Notes under the pieces: generated by a model
What the model was told of the DNA's origin: nothing
Databases searched by the model: none
Seen by the model: only the letters and a program-made list of their open reading frames with translations
Program-made: the position numbers and the translations under genes
Assembly (NCBI RefSeq): GCF_037975245.1
Contig: NC_092562.1
Coordinates: 29,896,054-29,960,053 of the forward strand
Direction: 5' to 3'
Source of the DNA: Apostichopus japonicus
Taxonomy: Eukaryota; Echinodermata; Holothuroidea; Aspidochirotida; Stichopodidae
DNA length: 64,000 nt
Shown: in pieces, positions 39,238 to 53,700 of the stretch
Layout: every line of letters starts with the position of its first letter
How positions within the stretch are numbered: position 1 is the first letter of the stretch

Positions 39238-42200
39238 AAATATGTCACCAGAAACAGAAATAGTATTGTTCGATACAAGTGACAAATGCCTACAGTGGAA
39301 TTACGACCTTCCTTACCGGTTTCGAACCTCTAGACAATACAATCAGCGTCCATAGCCTAGTGGTTACGGTGTCCGCGTACAGAGTGGGAGGCCCGGGTTT
39401 GAATCCCGGTGGAGGCTGGAAGTTTTTTCACTCTTCTTGATTTTCTAACTCATTACGATTTTCATTTATATATATTCATTTGCCTTTGTCGTTTACCTCC
39501 ATTTCATTAACATAAAGTCTGTTCAAAGTATCTCTTTCGAAATTCGGCTTTAGGAATCACAAATGATTTCAAGTTGGTTAGCATCATGTTTGATCTCTAG
39601 AGTAAGGCAAAATATGTCACCAAAAACAGAACTAGTATTGTTCGATACAGGTGACAAATGCCTACAGTGGAATTACGACCTTCCTTACCGGTATCGAACC
39701 TCTGGACATACAATCAGCGTCCATAGCCTAGTGGTTACGGTGTCCGCGTACAGAGCGGGAGGCCCGGGTTCGAATCCCGGTGGAGGCTGGAAGTTTTTTC
39801 ACTGTTCTTGATTTTCCAACTCATCCCGATTTTCATTTATATATATATTTATATATATATATATATATTATTTCATTGTTTTTTGGTGTTTGCTTTTCTT
39901 CATTCTAAATAGTTGATATAGCTATGACGAACAATCAGTTTCCTTTAATAGCGCTTACAATGTAATAGCTTGTAATGTTATTCTACCTGTCTAAATTTTT
40001 GAAGAAAATTGAATTAAATGGAAATTTAATTGAATTATGTTTTTTTTTTAATTCCACAGATGACAGTTCTCGTGTTGTTCTTGAGAAAATTAATGGTGAT
40101 CCACACTCAGACTACATCAATGCTTCATATATTGATGTAAGTATTTAATGTAGTCCATACTCATTATATATGCCTCATATATTGATGTGGGTATTGTATA
40201 TGGTTCATACTCTCACTAGTGTCTCATGTATTGATGAAAGTATTTAATGTGGTCAATACCCTCAATATATCAATGCCTTATACATTGATGTAAGTATTGA
40301 ATGTGATCCATACTTACACTATATCAATGCCTCACATGTTGATGTAAATGTAGAATGTGGTCTATATTTACACTATACCAATGCCTCACATGTTGATGTA
40401 AGTATAGAATGTGGTCTATATTTACACTTTATCAATGCCTCACATGCTGATGTAAGTATATAATGTGGTCTATATTTACACTATATCAATGCCTCATGCT
40501 GATATGTTTCACATGTAACTGATTCTCATCTTGAATCATTTTTCTTTGTAATGGATGTTGTAGTGTAAGGTGGGACGCGTTATACATTAATTGATGTAAG
40601 GAATGAATAGCTTTGATCTGCCTAGCATTGTTGAATGAATCTTTGAGAGCTTTAATTGTTGGGTTATTGAAGCACAATTCCTGTACCATACCCGAAACTT
40701 ATGAAGCAATCTGTTTTGGCACAAAATGTTTTCGAAACTTTCATGGCGAAAGCCGTTCGTAAGTGAAGGATTTGTGATGGTTTTTTTTTACGTCTGTTCT
40801 GTTTTATTTTATTTTGAATGTTATTTCCACATCATAATTTAGGGTCTCATCATGACCAGCTTACATTTAATATGTAGCCAGAAGACAACTTTATTAATTT
40901 TTCCAATAAAAGCACAGGTAGTCTGGAGAGTCTGACAGAGCTTCTGCTCCCTTAACACTATATCTAAATTAGATTAAAAAGGAAAGCATGGAATGGTCAC
41001 ATAGAATATTATGCCAATAGAAGATCATTTAAATATCAACCATTCAGGGGCACAAATGACAATAACAAATAAAAGGTTGTAGAATTAATTTTTGTCATTC
41101 TTTTTCTCAGGGTTACAAATCTCCCAAAAAGTTCATCGCATCACACGGTATGTTTCAATAAAATTGTCATTGGGATGGTGAAAGTTTAACTAACACATTA
41201 TAGCATAATGCTAGTGAACTGTTAATTAACTCATATATTAAAAACACTAGTGAATTGTAATTGTACCAACATATTAAAAGTGTAAAGTAAGTTTGCCTGA
41301 CGTTTCGATCCTAGCAGGATCTTCTTCAGAGGCTAAATGACAAGTAACATATGAAAAATATGCCTTCCTGTACTAAATCATATATTGGACCACTCAGGTT
41401 TCAGTAGAGAAAGCTGGTGTCTATCTTGTAAATGTATCCATTCTTGTATATTAAGTCCTACTATGAACTGTTTTATAGCTGTGTCGTAGCCTATAATCCA
41501 AATACAGAAGAAACATGTTTAGTTTCCTCAGTATTGACCTTTACTTCACAACTGTAAATGTTTTCTTACATCTATGAGTGTCCTGACAGCAATTCAAGAA
41601 CAATATCTAGGTCATTATGTTACTTGGGAATTGGCAATGTCATGCATGGTTAGTACTGTAAGTGTTGACTACAGTATTAAAGTGAGGCCATTGAAGTGCA
41701 TTGTTATAGTTCTTATTGAAGACTCTGATAGACATACTTTGGTTTTATGCTGCTGGGTGTCATAATGTGAACAATAGAAAACCATGTAAACATCCAAGTC
41801 TAGTCGTTAACTTCCACTCTGTTGTTTCAATAATATACACATTGAAAATTTTCATTCATGATTATCAGTAACTTATAAATCTTTTAAGTGCTTATCTTTT
41901 TTATACAAATGCCAGAAATGGTTAAAGCTTCTGTCAATGTATTTATGTTTTGAATTATGTTTATAATGTGTGGTTAAAGTATTGCAAGATATGGATGTCT
42001 TTAGTAACTTCATTGATCAGTTTAAATATAAGGTGAAGGCTAAAGATTTGAAAGTTTGATAGAACCACAATATATATTATTTTAACAGGTCCTAACAAGG
42101 CTTCTGTTGTCGATTTCTGGCGAATGGTCTGGCAAGAAAATGTTCCTACCATTGTCATGTTGACTCCCCTTGTTGAGCACGAGAAGGTATCCACATATTA

Positions 42201-45200
42201 AAATCAGTCATATGTATGGAATTATGCATTTAACCTACCCAACAAATGTCTGGTATGTTTTGTTTGTGTAATTCATTTAACCTGCCCTACAAGTGTTCGG
42301 TATGTCATGTTTGTGTAATTCATGTAACCTGCCCTACAAGTTTCTGATATGTCATGTTTTTTTGTAATCCATTTAATAAACCCTACAAATGTCTGGTATT
42401 TTATGTCTGTTTCATTCATTTTACCTGCCCTACAAGTGTCTGGTATTTCATGTTCGTGTAATTCATTTAACCTGCCTTAGAAGTGTCTGGTATTTCATGT
42501 TTGTTCCATTCATTTCATGTGCCCTGCAAGTATGTGGTATGTTGTTTGTGTGTTATTCATTTAATGTGCCCTACAAGTGTCTGGTATTTCATGTTTTTTT
42601 TTTGTAATTCATTTAATATTCCTTACAAGTGTCTGGTATGTCATGTTTGTTCCATTCATTTCATGTGCCCTGCAAGTATGTGGTATGTTGTTTATGTGTT
42701 ATTCATTAAATGTGCCCTACAAGTGTCTGGTATTTCATGGGTTTTTTTTGTTAATTCATTTAAAATACCCTACAAGGGGTCTGGTATTTCTTGTTTGTGT
42801 CATTTATTTAACATGCTCTACAATTGACTTAATGCAAGCAGATTGCACTGCTTGCCCGTAGAAAATCATAGACACTTGGATTTATACCAGTAAACATTAC
42901 TTAGTCAGACAACGATGTTACATCAAAAAGTTGTCATAATCTCCATGCACATAAGGACTGTAATAATACTTATCATCAGCAGTATTATTGGGCTGCTCTC
43001 ATTAGCCTATGTACATTTTGAATTCCCATCTTTCTCAGACAAAATGTCTGAAGTATTGGCCTGACCAGGATATGATTTACGGGGAGTTCTTTGTCACATG
43101 TCAAAAACTGGAGGAACATTCCACATACAGCAAGAGAACGGTCACTATTGTAAGTTTGTTTTGCTCCTACATCTATATTGCTAACTTGTGTAGCTTTCTC
43201 ATTTGTCTGTGAAATGTTATGTTTAGAGGCATCTTTCAGACATTTAGAGCTTAGGTATGTAATATTTTTCAAATAATGGTGCTACGTCTGTGACTTCAGT
43301 CTGTCAGTATGTTCAGTTTCTTTTTAGTTTGAGATAAACGTTTTCAAAACAAGCAAATATCACTTAACACTTTGTTGTTAAACAGGTAAAAGAGTTGGGT
43401 CATCATTTGCAATATACTGAGTGAGAATGTTACTGAAACCAAACTGCAATCTTTGAAATAGGGCATAGCTGTAGCACAATAACATATGGACACCATTGTG
43501 AAACATGTGATTGCTTCATCACTTTCTGCGTAAGGAGTACAGAAATGTGTCGCTAGTGCCAAAGTATTGAACAAATCAAAGGTTTATCGTTTAATACTGC
43601 TATTACATTCATTAGCCAAATTCTTGATGTTACTATCAAGGATATGTTTTAGCAGAAGATAATTCTTGACTTGCCAGAAATAATAATATTTGGTTAGCGT
43701 TTAGATGTCTATGGCTATTTTGGTACTCGAGCAACACCATTTGTCCTTGACACATTGGGATGTATCATAAAACATGATATTTGAAACCAACAAAGTTGAA
43801 TTTTTCCTTTTGAATTTGTGATGTGTTTGAGAAACTGGCCTAATGATATGTGTGTTAGACTTAGTAGTCCAGTTCTTTTAATCGGTGGACCTCATCTGTT
43901 TGAAGATTCATATCTCAAAACATGAAAGTGATATAGAAAATCCAACCTAAACTGGTAGCATCTTTCTAATGTTCTATTACATCGCAAATGTCATTTGTGG
44001 TCATTTTTTGTGTGTAAAAAGTGTGTGAAGTTTAGCACCAGTACTCACAGCTTAATGAATAACAACGACATTTGAGCAATTTTTCATCATCAGATATATG
44101 GAGAAGAATCGAAAATTGTCAAGCATCTTCATTTCACTGATTGGAGGGATATGAAAGTTCCAGAATTTGTAGATCCAATTCTAGAGTTCCTGTACACTGT
44201 TAGGAATGAAAGTAATCAACAAAAGGGCCCAACCATCGTTCATTGCAGGTATGAAGGTTTATTTAATCGGTATACAGTATAGTGACCACAGAGTGGGAGT
44301 CCAGGTGACGGGTGTTGACTGGGAGCTGTGGCAAGTTGGATTACTTTACCACATTATCCAACCGAGTGCATTGAAATCAGAAAACAAGTGCAGACACATA
44401 ATCTGCTTTCAAACATCTCTATTAATGTCAATGTAAGTCAAACATTCAAGTAGCACACACACAATTATCTAAAAATTGACCTTAGGCTGGTAAATCATAA
44501 TACTCAAGTTCGGCAGGGCTAATAATGTTTGAAGTTCTTCTATATCTTGGCTTTCATAATTCCGAGCTGTAATTTGCACTCAATACCATATATTTATTGA
44601 GCGTTATCAGCAGATAGTATCATCACTTATGTTTAGCTTAAGTGTTTAACTACATGAAGGAAAATGGCAAAACAAACTTTGGTATATACAAAATTGGAAA
44701 ATAGTATAGGAAAATTGGAAGCAATATATACATTTGCTGACTGTCTAGCATATCTGTAAATTTCAGATGACCAGACTTATGCCGTTTAAGTTAATAGTTA
44801 CATGAACAGAGTTTTTTTCAAAAGGTGAGTTTAAAAGAGTACAGTATTGTTCATTTGATGGCTGATAATGTTTGCATATTTCTGTATATTGATGAATTAG
44901 TCTGCATTGCAATGCCTGATTTTTTCTATTCATATTTAGTGCTGGAGTCGGACGTACAGGGACCTACATCACCCTTGACGCCATGTTAGATATGGCACAG
45001 GCTGAAGGAAAGGTTAATGTCTACAAGTTTGTGACAGAAATGAGACAAAGGAGAATAATGTCTGTGCAAATCCAGGTATTAATGTCTTGCCTGTTATAAA
45101 TTCTATTATACAATGTTAAGAACAGTAATTTATTTATTGACAGCTAGAAAGCTCTGGTATAAGCATGCTAGCTGATAGGCAAATGTTATGCCACTTACAT

Positions 45201-47752
45201 TGGGGGACAAATTTAACGTTCTCTCTGATTGAAGGAGTGACCTGAAAATTAACCCATTAACTGGATTTCAGAAGACAGTTATCGTGTACTGTATTATGTT
45301 AAAATGTTTGAAAGGCAGCACTTCAAACTTTGCAATTTGCAAGTTAAAAACATATGGAATTGGATTAACATGTTAATAGAATAAATTACATGATTGTGAA
45401 CTGTGTTCCTCACTGGCAGTTAATACAAGTGCAAGAAACCTATGGAAGTTAAAGATCCTAGCACACCCTGAGTAGTTGGTGTTTTGTGAAACTGTTCAAT
45501 ACAAAAGATAAGATCGAACAAGGTTGGGTGCAAAATGCTGCAGCCCCTTCAGAAACTTAGTTTTTACAGTGTCTAAACTATATATATATATCCCCTTAGA
45601 TATGTAATTTTGTAATCTGAAATCGTATCCCGCTCCAGTCGCTTCCTGTTGTAGAAGGAGTTACTGACAGGCCGGACTCTCATGTGAGCCCAAAACAGCT
45701 TTCTAAAGGCCAGGACCTTGCTATATATCTTCCGCTCACTTTCTCCTATGCAGGTTACCTATTCCTTTGCAGTCCTACCAAGATTTCATATCAGGACTCT
45801 TGTCTTTTCATCGTCCTGAAGGTTATAATGTCTTCCAACTCCTCTAGCTATTCTAAACATGACAGGTCTCCTGCTCGGTATGGAGGCCCTCCAAAGTTGC
45901 CCAGTTTACCCTGTGGGATACCTTGAAAGCTCTTTGCTCTTTTAAAAAAATTGAGCCATCATAGCAAGGTCTATCTGGCTGCATGGTCCATCTCCTGGCA
46001 AGATGTACGCTTGTATCGTTACAGTAATGTTACTTATTTACACAATGTTTAACTCTAAGGACAGTTTTCCAACAGTATCACTATGCTTACATGCCTAGAT
46101 CAATGGTTAGACTTAACCTTACTCGGTCTGAGGCTTTTCTTCTAAATTTTTGTTAAACTTTGTGATGACTTTGCGACTTCCATGCACCAGAATACCACTT
46201 CTGACACCAGTGAAAATGATAATGGAAGCTGATGGGATGGGGATCTTAGCAGTGAGTCACATCATACGAATGACGACATATGCCTAGTATTGACCATATA
46301 ATACCATGTAATATATATGGGATGATCAGGTTTCGGGAGGAGCGTACCTCACAGGGACTTTCATCAAGCAAATGACGAGTCAGCTAGGTTTAGTCTTCTT
46401 TATACTATGTGTCTCAGCTCTCATCAATAATGGCAACCATTCTCATTACAAAGAAGAAGAAAACCCACTGCAAAAGTGAACCCAAAACAATCATGATAAA
46501 ATAGACATTAATAACCGCGCCCACTAAATCCATATGAAGCGTGTTCTAGGCTAACTTTATGCACACCTGCAGAATAACAACCTTTCTAATATTTTAAATA
46601 ATCCATTACCAGTGTAACAGTAACTAAAATAACAAAAATAGCAGTTAAATATTGTCATATTCTAATATCACTTGCATAGTACTTGACCAACACAAATCAC
46701 AGTGTAACATACATTATATACACTACATAAACATATAATGCTTGTGTACAACCACTAACCAAACGTAATACACATGCTGTGGACCACATTTACATCCTAA
46801 GTCAATTAATTACACAACATTCACTAAATAAAGGCCTATCTACTATCCATTTGACCAGAAATGGACCCATCCACATGCACAATACTACGAAAACCTTCAA
46901 TCTTCTTTCAGGGTAATCTGAATACAACACGTGTGTGAGTGCGTTTGGTCCCAGCATAGGTGCATTAGATAGAAGTACCTCCACATGGTGTAAGAATATT
47001 CAAGCAGAATAGGTTAAAGGTATATACACATAGGGTTAAAGCTACATATAGAGTAGATATAGATTGTGGCACACTACATGAAAAGGAATTATTACCTATT
47101 ACTTTTCTTGCCAATGTGGAAAACTAGATACTCTGTAGTACTTTTGTAGTCATGTGGGCAAACTATGAAGCCTTATCCATTCCCAGTGATTCAAGATTAT
47201 GGTAAAATTCCCTGCTACAGGTGATCTGTAACAAAATCAAATTAATGATGTGTTAATTAGTTTACACGGCTGTAATTAGAAATCCGAGCAACAATCTTCT
47301 TTAAAATTGGCCAATATCATTCAGTTTTGTGCAACAATGTTTCTTAATGTTCTCTCCTTAATTCTGTTTCACTGCAGGAGCAGTACCAATTTATTTTTGA
47401 TACTCTGGTCAAGCACTTTTACATTGGAAGGACAACTGTGTCTGTTGATTCATTCAGAATGGAACTTGCTAGTCTTAAAGATACCAACAAGAAGACGAAT
47501 GAAACATTTTTAACAGAGCAATTCAAGGTATTTAATCTTGTACAGTTATTTTATTTGAAAGACCTAATTTTCTTTTCATTACTTTGGGTAAAAGCAAACT
47601 TGTTTCTCTTCATTGTTAAAAGGTCTTGCGGGATCAATATGTTGTACTCCCCAATAACTTTATTTCTGGTTAACAACATGTATAATACAATGACTACTGT
47701 TTTTAAAAGAAATATATATATATATATATATATATACTACTGTTTTTAAAAG

Positions 47753-47799
<47 letters not shown>

Positions 47800-50700
47800 A
47801 CACACGTTTAATTTACAACAATGCAATAGCTTCAGTTTCTATTTTGTCAGAAATTGGAAGAAACCTCTACTACACCCATTTCGTCTGCATGTGAAGCAAA
47901 GAAGATTGAAAACAAATCTAAAAATCGATTTTCAACAATTCTACCAGGTGAATTATTTTTTTCATAAAATCATCGTAGATATGATTAATATTTCCTTTAT
48001 TGAACTATATAAACTAACCCAGTATTCAATACAATCCAGTCTACTTTCTAATTCTCCATGAAATATTACTTTAAGCTATAATTTGCATTGAGTTTTACTG
48101 CAATCTGATGGCACCACAGTTGAACTTTAATGTAAATATTTTGATATCAAAAATGGTACTCTGTTATTTTAGTCAACCAAATTTGAAAAACCAATTAAAG
48201 CACAAACTTATGTTTTCTCGAGGAAAAAAATTAACATTTGAGTATGACACGGAACATGTAAGCTTGATAGTAAATAGCTAATTGTGAATAACCATTGGTA
48301 ATAATCAGATGGGTTCCTTGATAAAAATTGAGGAGTATCAGACTACCATAGAATATAAATAGTTGTTATCAGAATCCTGTAATTCTGCAGTTTACAGCAA
48401 AATACTTTAACTTACTTATTTGATTATGAAAATATTACTTTGACAATGTGTTCTACCATTTTCAAAAAGTTAAAACTCGATACAGCTGTATAAATTTACA
48501 GATAGAAAAACAGATAGTGAGATAGAAAACATGAGCATACAGATCAAATACCTTTTGTCCGACTTTTTACATGCCAAAAGAAAAAAGAAGCAATCCTCCT
48601 GGACACTTCATGAAATTATTCTGGTCATTATTTAAATCCTATCTTTTACCTGTTAGTCAAAAGTGGTTTGACACAAGATTATAGGTTTAAATTGTTTTTT
48701 TGTTTTACTGAATTTCTTTTCGTATCATTGAAAGAGTTTTGTGTCTCCACTCAGTGTGATAACAATTAACACCTTTATCTTGGGATCTGATGGAACAGTA
48801 TACTTTAGAGTTACTTGTATATTGTTTAATCGATTTTCTTCCTCTCTTACAAGTTGAAGGGAATAGACCATTCCTGATGACGGATGTTGGAGAGGATTGC
48901 AATGATTACATAAATGCTTCATTCTTAAATGTGAGTGTTTTCAATTGTTTATTTAATTGCTTCAGAAATAATCCTTTGCTTATCTATAAATACTAGTAGT
49001 AGTAAGAATTAGAAATGTTTGTATCAGCTGGAGAGGAAAAATACCATGTGATTACAATTTTAAGTCACAGCTTTAGGTCAAATTAACTACGTTAGAAAAA
49101 CATTACAGTGTTCTACTTGTGTGTATCTTTTGAAATGTCAATGGGTTATGCATGTATATCGTATAAGCTTGCTTATAATGTGCACCCATGTAATTCACAA
49201 GAAAGATCACAATGAAACTTGACAGTAAACTTTAGGAAGCGCTGAGGTTCTTTCCTATTTTAACTTTAGGGTTACAAGAAGAAGGATTTTTTTGTAGCTA
49301 CTCAGATGCCTCTGAAAAATACCATTCTTGACTTTTGGCGACTTATTTGGGACTATGAGTGCAGTGTTATCATCATGCTCAATGAGTTGGATGATAAGGT
49401 AAGATACACAATGGAATAACTCTTTGTGAGAAGTTTTGGAATGTGATCTGTAGAATAATTTTACTACCCCTGTTCTCACCCTATTAAAGAAAAACAGGAA
49501 TAAACACATCTCCCTGTGAAGAATCTCTCATCCTTATGACATCAATTTTTAACCAATTTTATTTCCTTGAAACAAATCTGTTCAGTTTCACTTTCAGATA
49601 TGAATTGTAAAATACTTTTCAACATTTCTCAGGATTTTGTATTGAATAATTGTTTTTTACAAAAAGTTGTAGCAATGATACATTTGTGCCTTGAAATGAA
49701 AGGTCTGTTGTTATTAAGTCAGCTATTGAATTCTGTTTCTCTACATCAATTTTCACATAAAAAGTGTTCATGGTATAATGATGGTATCTCATTATCATCA
49801 TTCTTCATTGTACCAATTCCCCTTTCTCCTTACATTGTGTTGTGCAGTGATAGCATTGTTATTGCTACTTGTTTTATAATAAATATATCTTTCTCTACAG
49901 GATGAACAATACTGGTCGGATTCTTCTCCAGTCACATTCACCATCGCACCTCTCTCTTCAGATTATCGAGGTTCTATTTGTGTCCGCAAAATGGAAGTTA
50001 CTAACAAAGCTCTGCAGGTTAATTCATTTTTGACTTATTTAACTTATTTTTGTTTATTTATGAAGAGCTGATCACACTAACAAGAGAACAAAATAAAATA
50101 CAGTTTGACAAGAGAAACAACAAAAATCAGTATCTTTGATGGCATACTTAAAATATTGCCAAATTCTGAGTGTTTGTTTGAAACAGAAATTTAGTGTATT
50201 CAATCTTGAATCCAATTTTCTGTCAACTCAAAGTTGAGTTGGCTTAATATTTCTTTAGTGTGGAGTTCAAATTTTTCTACTCATTAAATCTCTCTCTGTT
50301 TCTTTCTTGGATGTAAGGTGAGATCCATGGTTACACAGTATGTACAGTGTAGTGGCTTCTGACTGGGACCACCCACCTCATACAAAAGAAAGGATCCCGA
50401 CAATCAATAGCTTTATAGCTCAGTTGACAGAATATACATATTACAATTCTGATGCCACTGAATCAATTCTTAATCTCATACAATAAGTGTTCATATATAT
50501 TTCCCACTTAGTCCTTAATTCATATTCAATATATAGTAATCATTTTTTTTTTTGTGTTATTAGATCTGGCCCACTTATTCAAAGACCTATTGCAATGACC
50601 AATCACTTTAACAGTATGTCTTGTCTTTGAAATAGTCTCAGAATATCCGTACCGTGATGCAAATGCAGTGTCTTGGTTGGCCAAATAACGAGACAGTCGC

Positions 50701-53700
50701 TAACTCACCAGAGCTGCTGTTGCATTGCATTCATCAGCTCAGCAAGTGGTGCAAGGAAAGTGCAATTGATCGTGTTCTGGTACATTGCATGTAAGTTGTC
50801 GCTGTTAACATAGTTCAACTACTGGTCGTGCCCTCACTATACCTTAATTCAGATGAGATGTCACTACTTATTGACTTTTTTCTAATCAAATATGACAAAT
50901 GATGAAGTGCAGTATGTATAGTCCATAATGTCAGCTGGTTGTTTTAGCAACATATTGTATTCCATCTAGAAAACATGCTGGTACTTTCATGTAGCTCATT
51001 AACCCTCATTAAAAGTGTTCATATGTTCTTTACAACCTGCAGTTTAGGGCTAATAAGGTCAATTGAAAGGCATATTTTTCGTGGCTATATGTAATGTGTG
51101 TAACAGTTAAGCCTAATGCTGTTACTATTATTGCTTATTATTAACTAAATGCCAAACCAATATAATGCATGTGTGAAATTTGATAGGTAGATGTTGTCTG
51201 TCTCTAGGTTGATACTTATTTTCTATGAGAGAATGTCCTGGACATGGTGTTTGCTTGTTGTGAGTAACTATGCACTTCGCATTACAAGGTTAATGTATGA
51301 ATTTAATATGATTTGGATGTTTGCGTTTTCTCAAGTTTATAGCAGTGTGCATGTGCCTGCACCATGTTATGCACACAGAGTGTGCTTGTTGTGATTTCCC
51401 AGAGAGTTTGCTGAATAAATGCTATTATAATGGTTGCTTTGCAATATAATGTCAGATGTATGTATTGTATTGACGTTTCATGCTTGATGAGAGCATGCCC
51501 TCAGTACAATGTGTGTTTGATGCTCAACTTATGATTGATGAATGTGTACCTTTGACTTATGCCTCAATATGTTAAAGAGCAGGGCCGTAGCCTGTGTGTG
51601 TGGGGGGGGGGGAGTCAGAGGGGCAGTTGTCCCCTGAGATTTTGACTTCCTCAATAATAGTAGGCCTTCAGTAATGTGAAAGCCTGGACAGGATATGCTT
51701 TTTCAGTTAGTTTAAGCAAAATGTTCGTATCTTTTATTCTGATTTCATTCATTAATAACGTGCAACGTACAGATTCTAGCCACATATTGTTGGAATGGGG
51801 TCAAAAAGAACACCGTAGTTATTTTAACCACTCATCACGTATATGCACAATCGCTGATATGATGACGGTTTTCACAGTTTTGTTAGAATAACAAAAAATG
51901 GAGAATATGAAAGTGCCGATGCTGGATACTGGTTACGGATGATGTTTCACTACCTACACCTTACACAGTACACACCTGAAGTCAATGTTCTGTAGGCTAA
52001 GCTCTTTAGTCGTGTAACTTATGCACAGCAATGGCGAGTAACAGTGATACAACAGCTGAACCTTCAACCAAAAAACACAGTGGTCAGCAATCGTTGATCA
52101 TATTCTCAAAATAAAGAATGTTTAGTTGCAACTAAAGAGGAATGGGAAGTGCCAATTCCAGCAATCCGGGAAGTTTTCTATGTGAAATCTCGGGGTAACC
52201 TACGCCTTGGTGGTGCTCCGCTCAGATAGTTTCGTTATGGTCCCTTTTGGGAACACATCCCCTAACCCTCATTTCTGTAATTTCTTAGACAAAGCTGATC
52301 TCAACTGCCCCCCCCCCCCTGATTTTACCCAGGCTATGACCCTGAAGAGAGTACACCATTGATGTGTAACTATGATAATATATTTCTTGGTTTTAGCTCC
52401 ACTATTCCATTATAATCCTTGCCTTATTTACACCAACACCTTCATTATATTATTTACCTACAGGAATGGTGTTGGTAGGACTGGTGTCTTTTGTGGATTA
52501 GTAGCAGCTTTGGATCAAGCTCAAGCAGTCAAGGAAGTTGATATATTCCAACTCATTAGCAACATGCGCTCAGCTCAGCCACTCATGATCCAAAACCTGG
52601 TATGTACCTGTTAATCTGTCTACTTAAATATTTGTAATCAAATGATGTTATAAATGCCACATGTATCTACTGGCCTGACTGTTTTCTTTCAAGGAAGGAA
52701 TGTTCTTCTTTGTACGTGACTGCTGCTTTACAATACAAACACAGACTGTTATAAAACGTGCAAAACCCTCATCACCAAAATATCCAGGCCTAGTGTGACG
52801 TCAAGATGGTCTAGTCCCTACTTGCGTCCGATGAGAAAGGGAATATACTCTTCAGAGTCCATTTACAACAGTGTATATATGTGTGTACATCTAATGGCGA
52901 ATGGAATGCTCAGGGTAGAAATTTTATGAATATAATCATACTGGCTCTTTAAGGATACTTTGTCATCATGAATGAAAATGAAATAATGATAAGAATACTT
53001 TAGGATTAAATTATATTCAATTAACTTAGAGAAATTTTATTATTCTCTGTTTAGTTATTTACCTCAAGTAAATATTACTATCAGTCTTCTGGTATAATTC
53101 TAGTGTGTACATTTTGTATATATTATATCTACGGATGCACCGGATATCCGGTCCGGCCGGACTATCCGGCCGGGGTAGTGAGCAATTATCCGGTTCCGAT
53201 TTTGAAAAATATCCGGCCGGATCATTTTCAAAATCTGGCCTGAATTATTCCTTAAAAAGGTGTTGGAATTAACTTAAATCAATGTAATCTATTTCCAAAA
53301 ATTAATAAAACATTCAAAGTAAGGACAAATTAGGTTTAACATGTTTAATTTAATTTTCTCATTGGTCTGACCCACTGTTTCTAAAGATCAACCAAAATAA
53401 TACAATTACTGTAATAATATGAATCTATATACAACAAATACAGTTTGCAGTGAAATCATTTCTTGCAGCCTTCATCAGTTTAATATTGTGCAGTTAAAAT
53501 AGACCATTCATATACTTATCAGTCAAATACTGTTCCATTGAATCTTTACTTTCCCATTATTGTTGGCATTCATGTTTTCTCTGAATTTTTATGTGTGAAA
53601 CAATCTCTTATATGGTTAAATACATCTGATTTTTTTTTAATTCCACAAAAACCACTTCATCTTAAAGTTCATTCTTAAACCTTAGAATAACTTTAATTCT

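Noticed and set aside
39346-39787. Two tRNA genes
   Set aside because: Boxes are good, but the acceptor stem has a mismatch, the anticodon would be ACA, and the 5' flank is duplicated with the head, so a SINE is more likely.
40098-40506. CRISPR-like array
   Set aside because: Unit repeats are diverged, contiguous without unique spacers, and derive from an exon edge in an animal gene.
42389-42861. Repeating cysteine-rich open frames
   Set aside because: They come from the 47-49-base intron array, in several frames at once, with no splice context.
45684-45926. Open frame in a D1 intron
   Set aside because: No domain, no splice-compatible role, and the D1 reading frame is complete without it.
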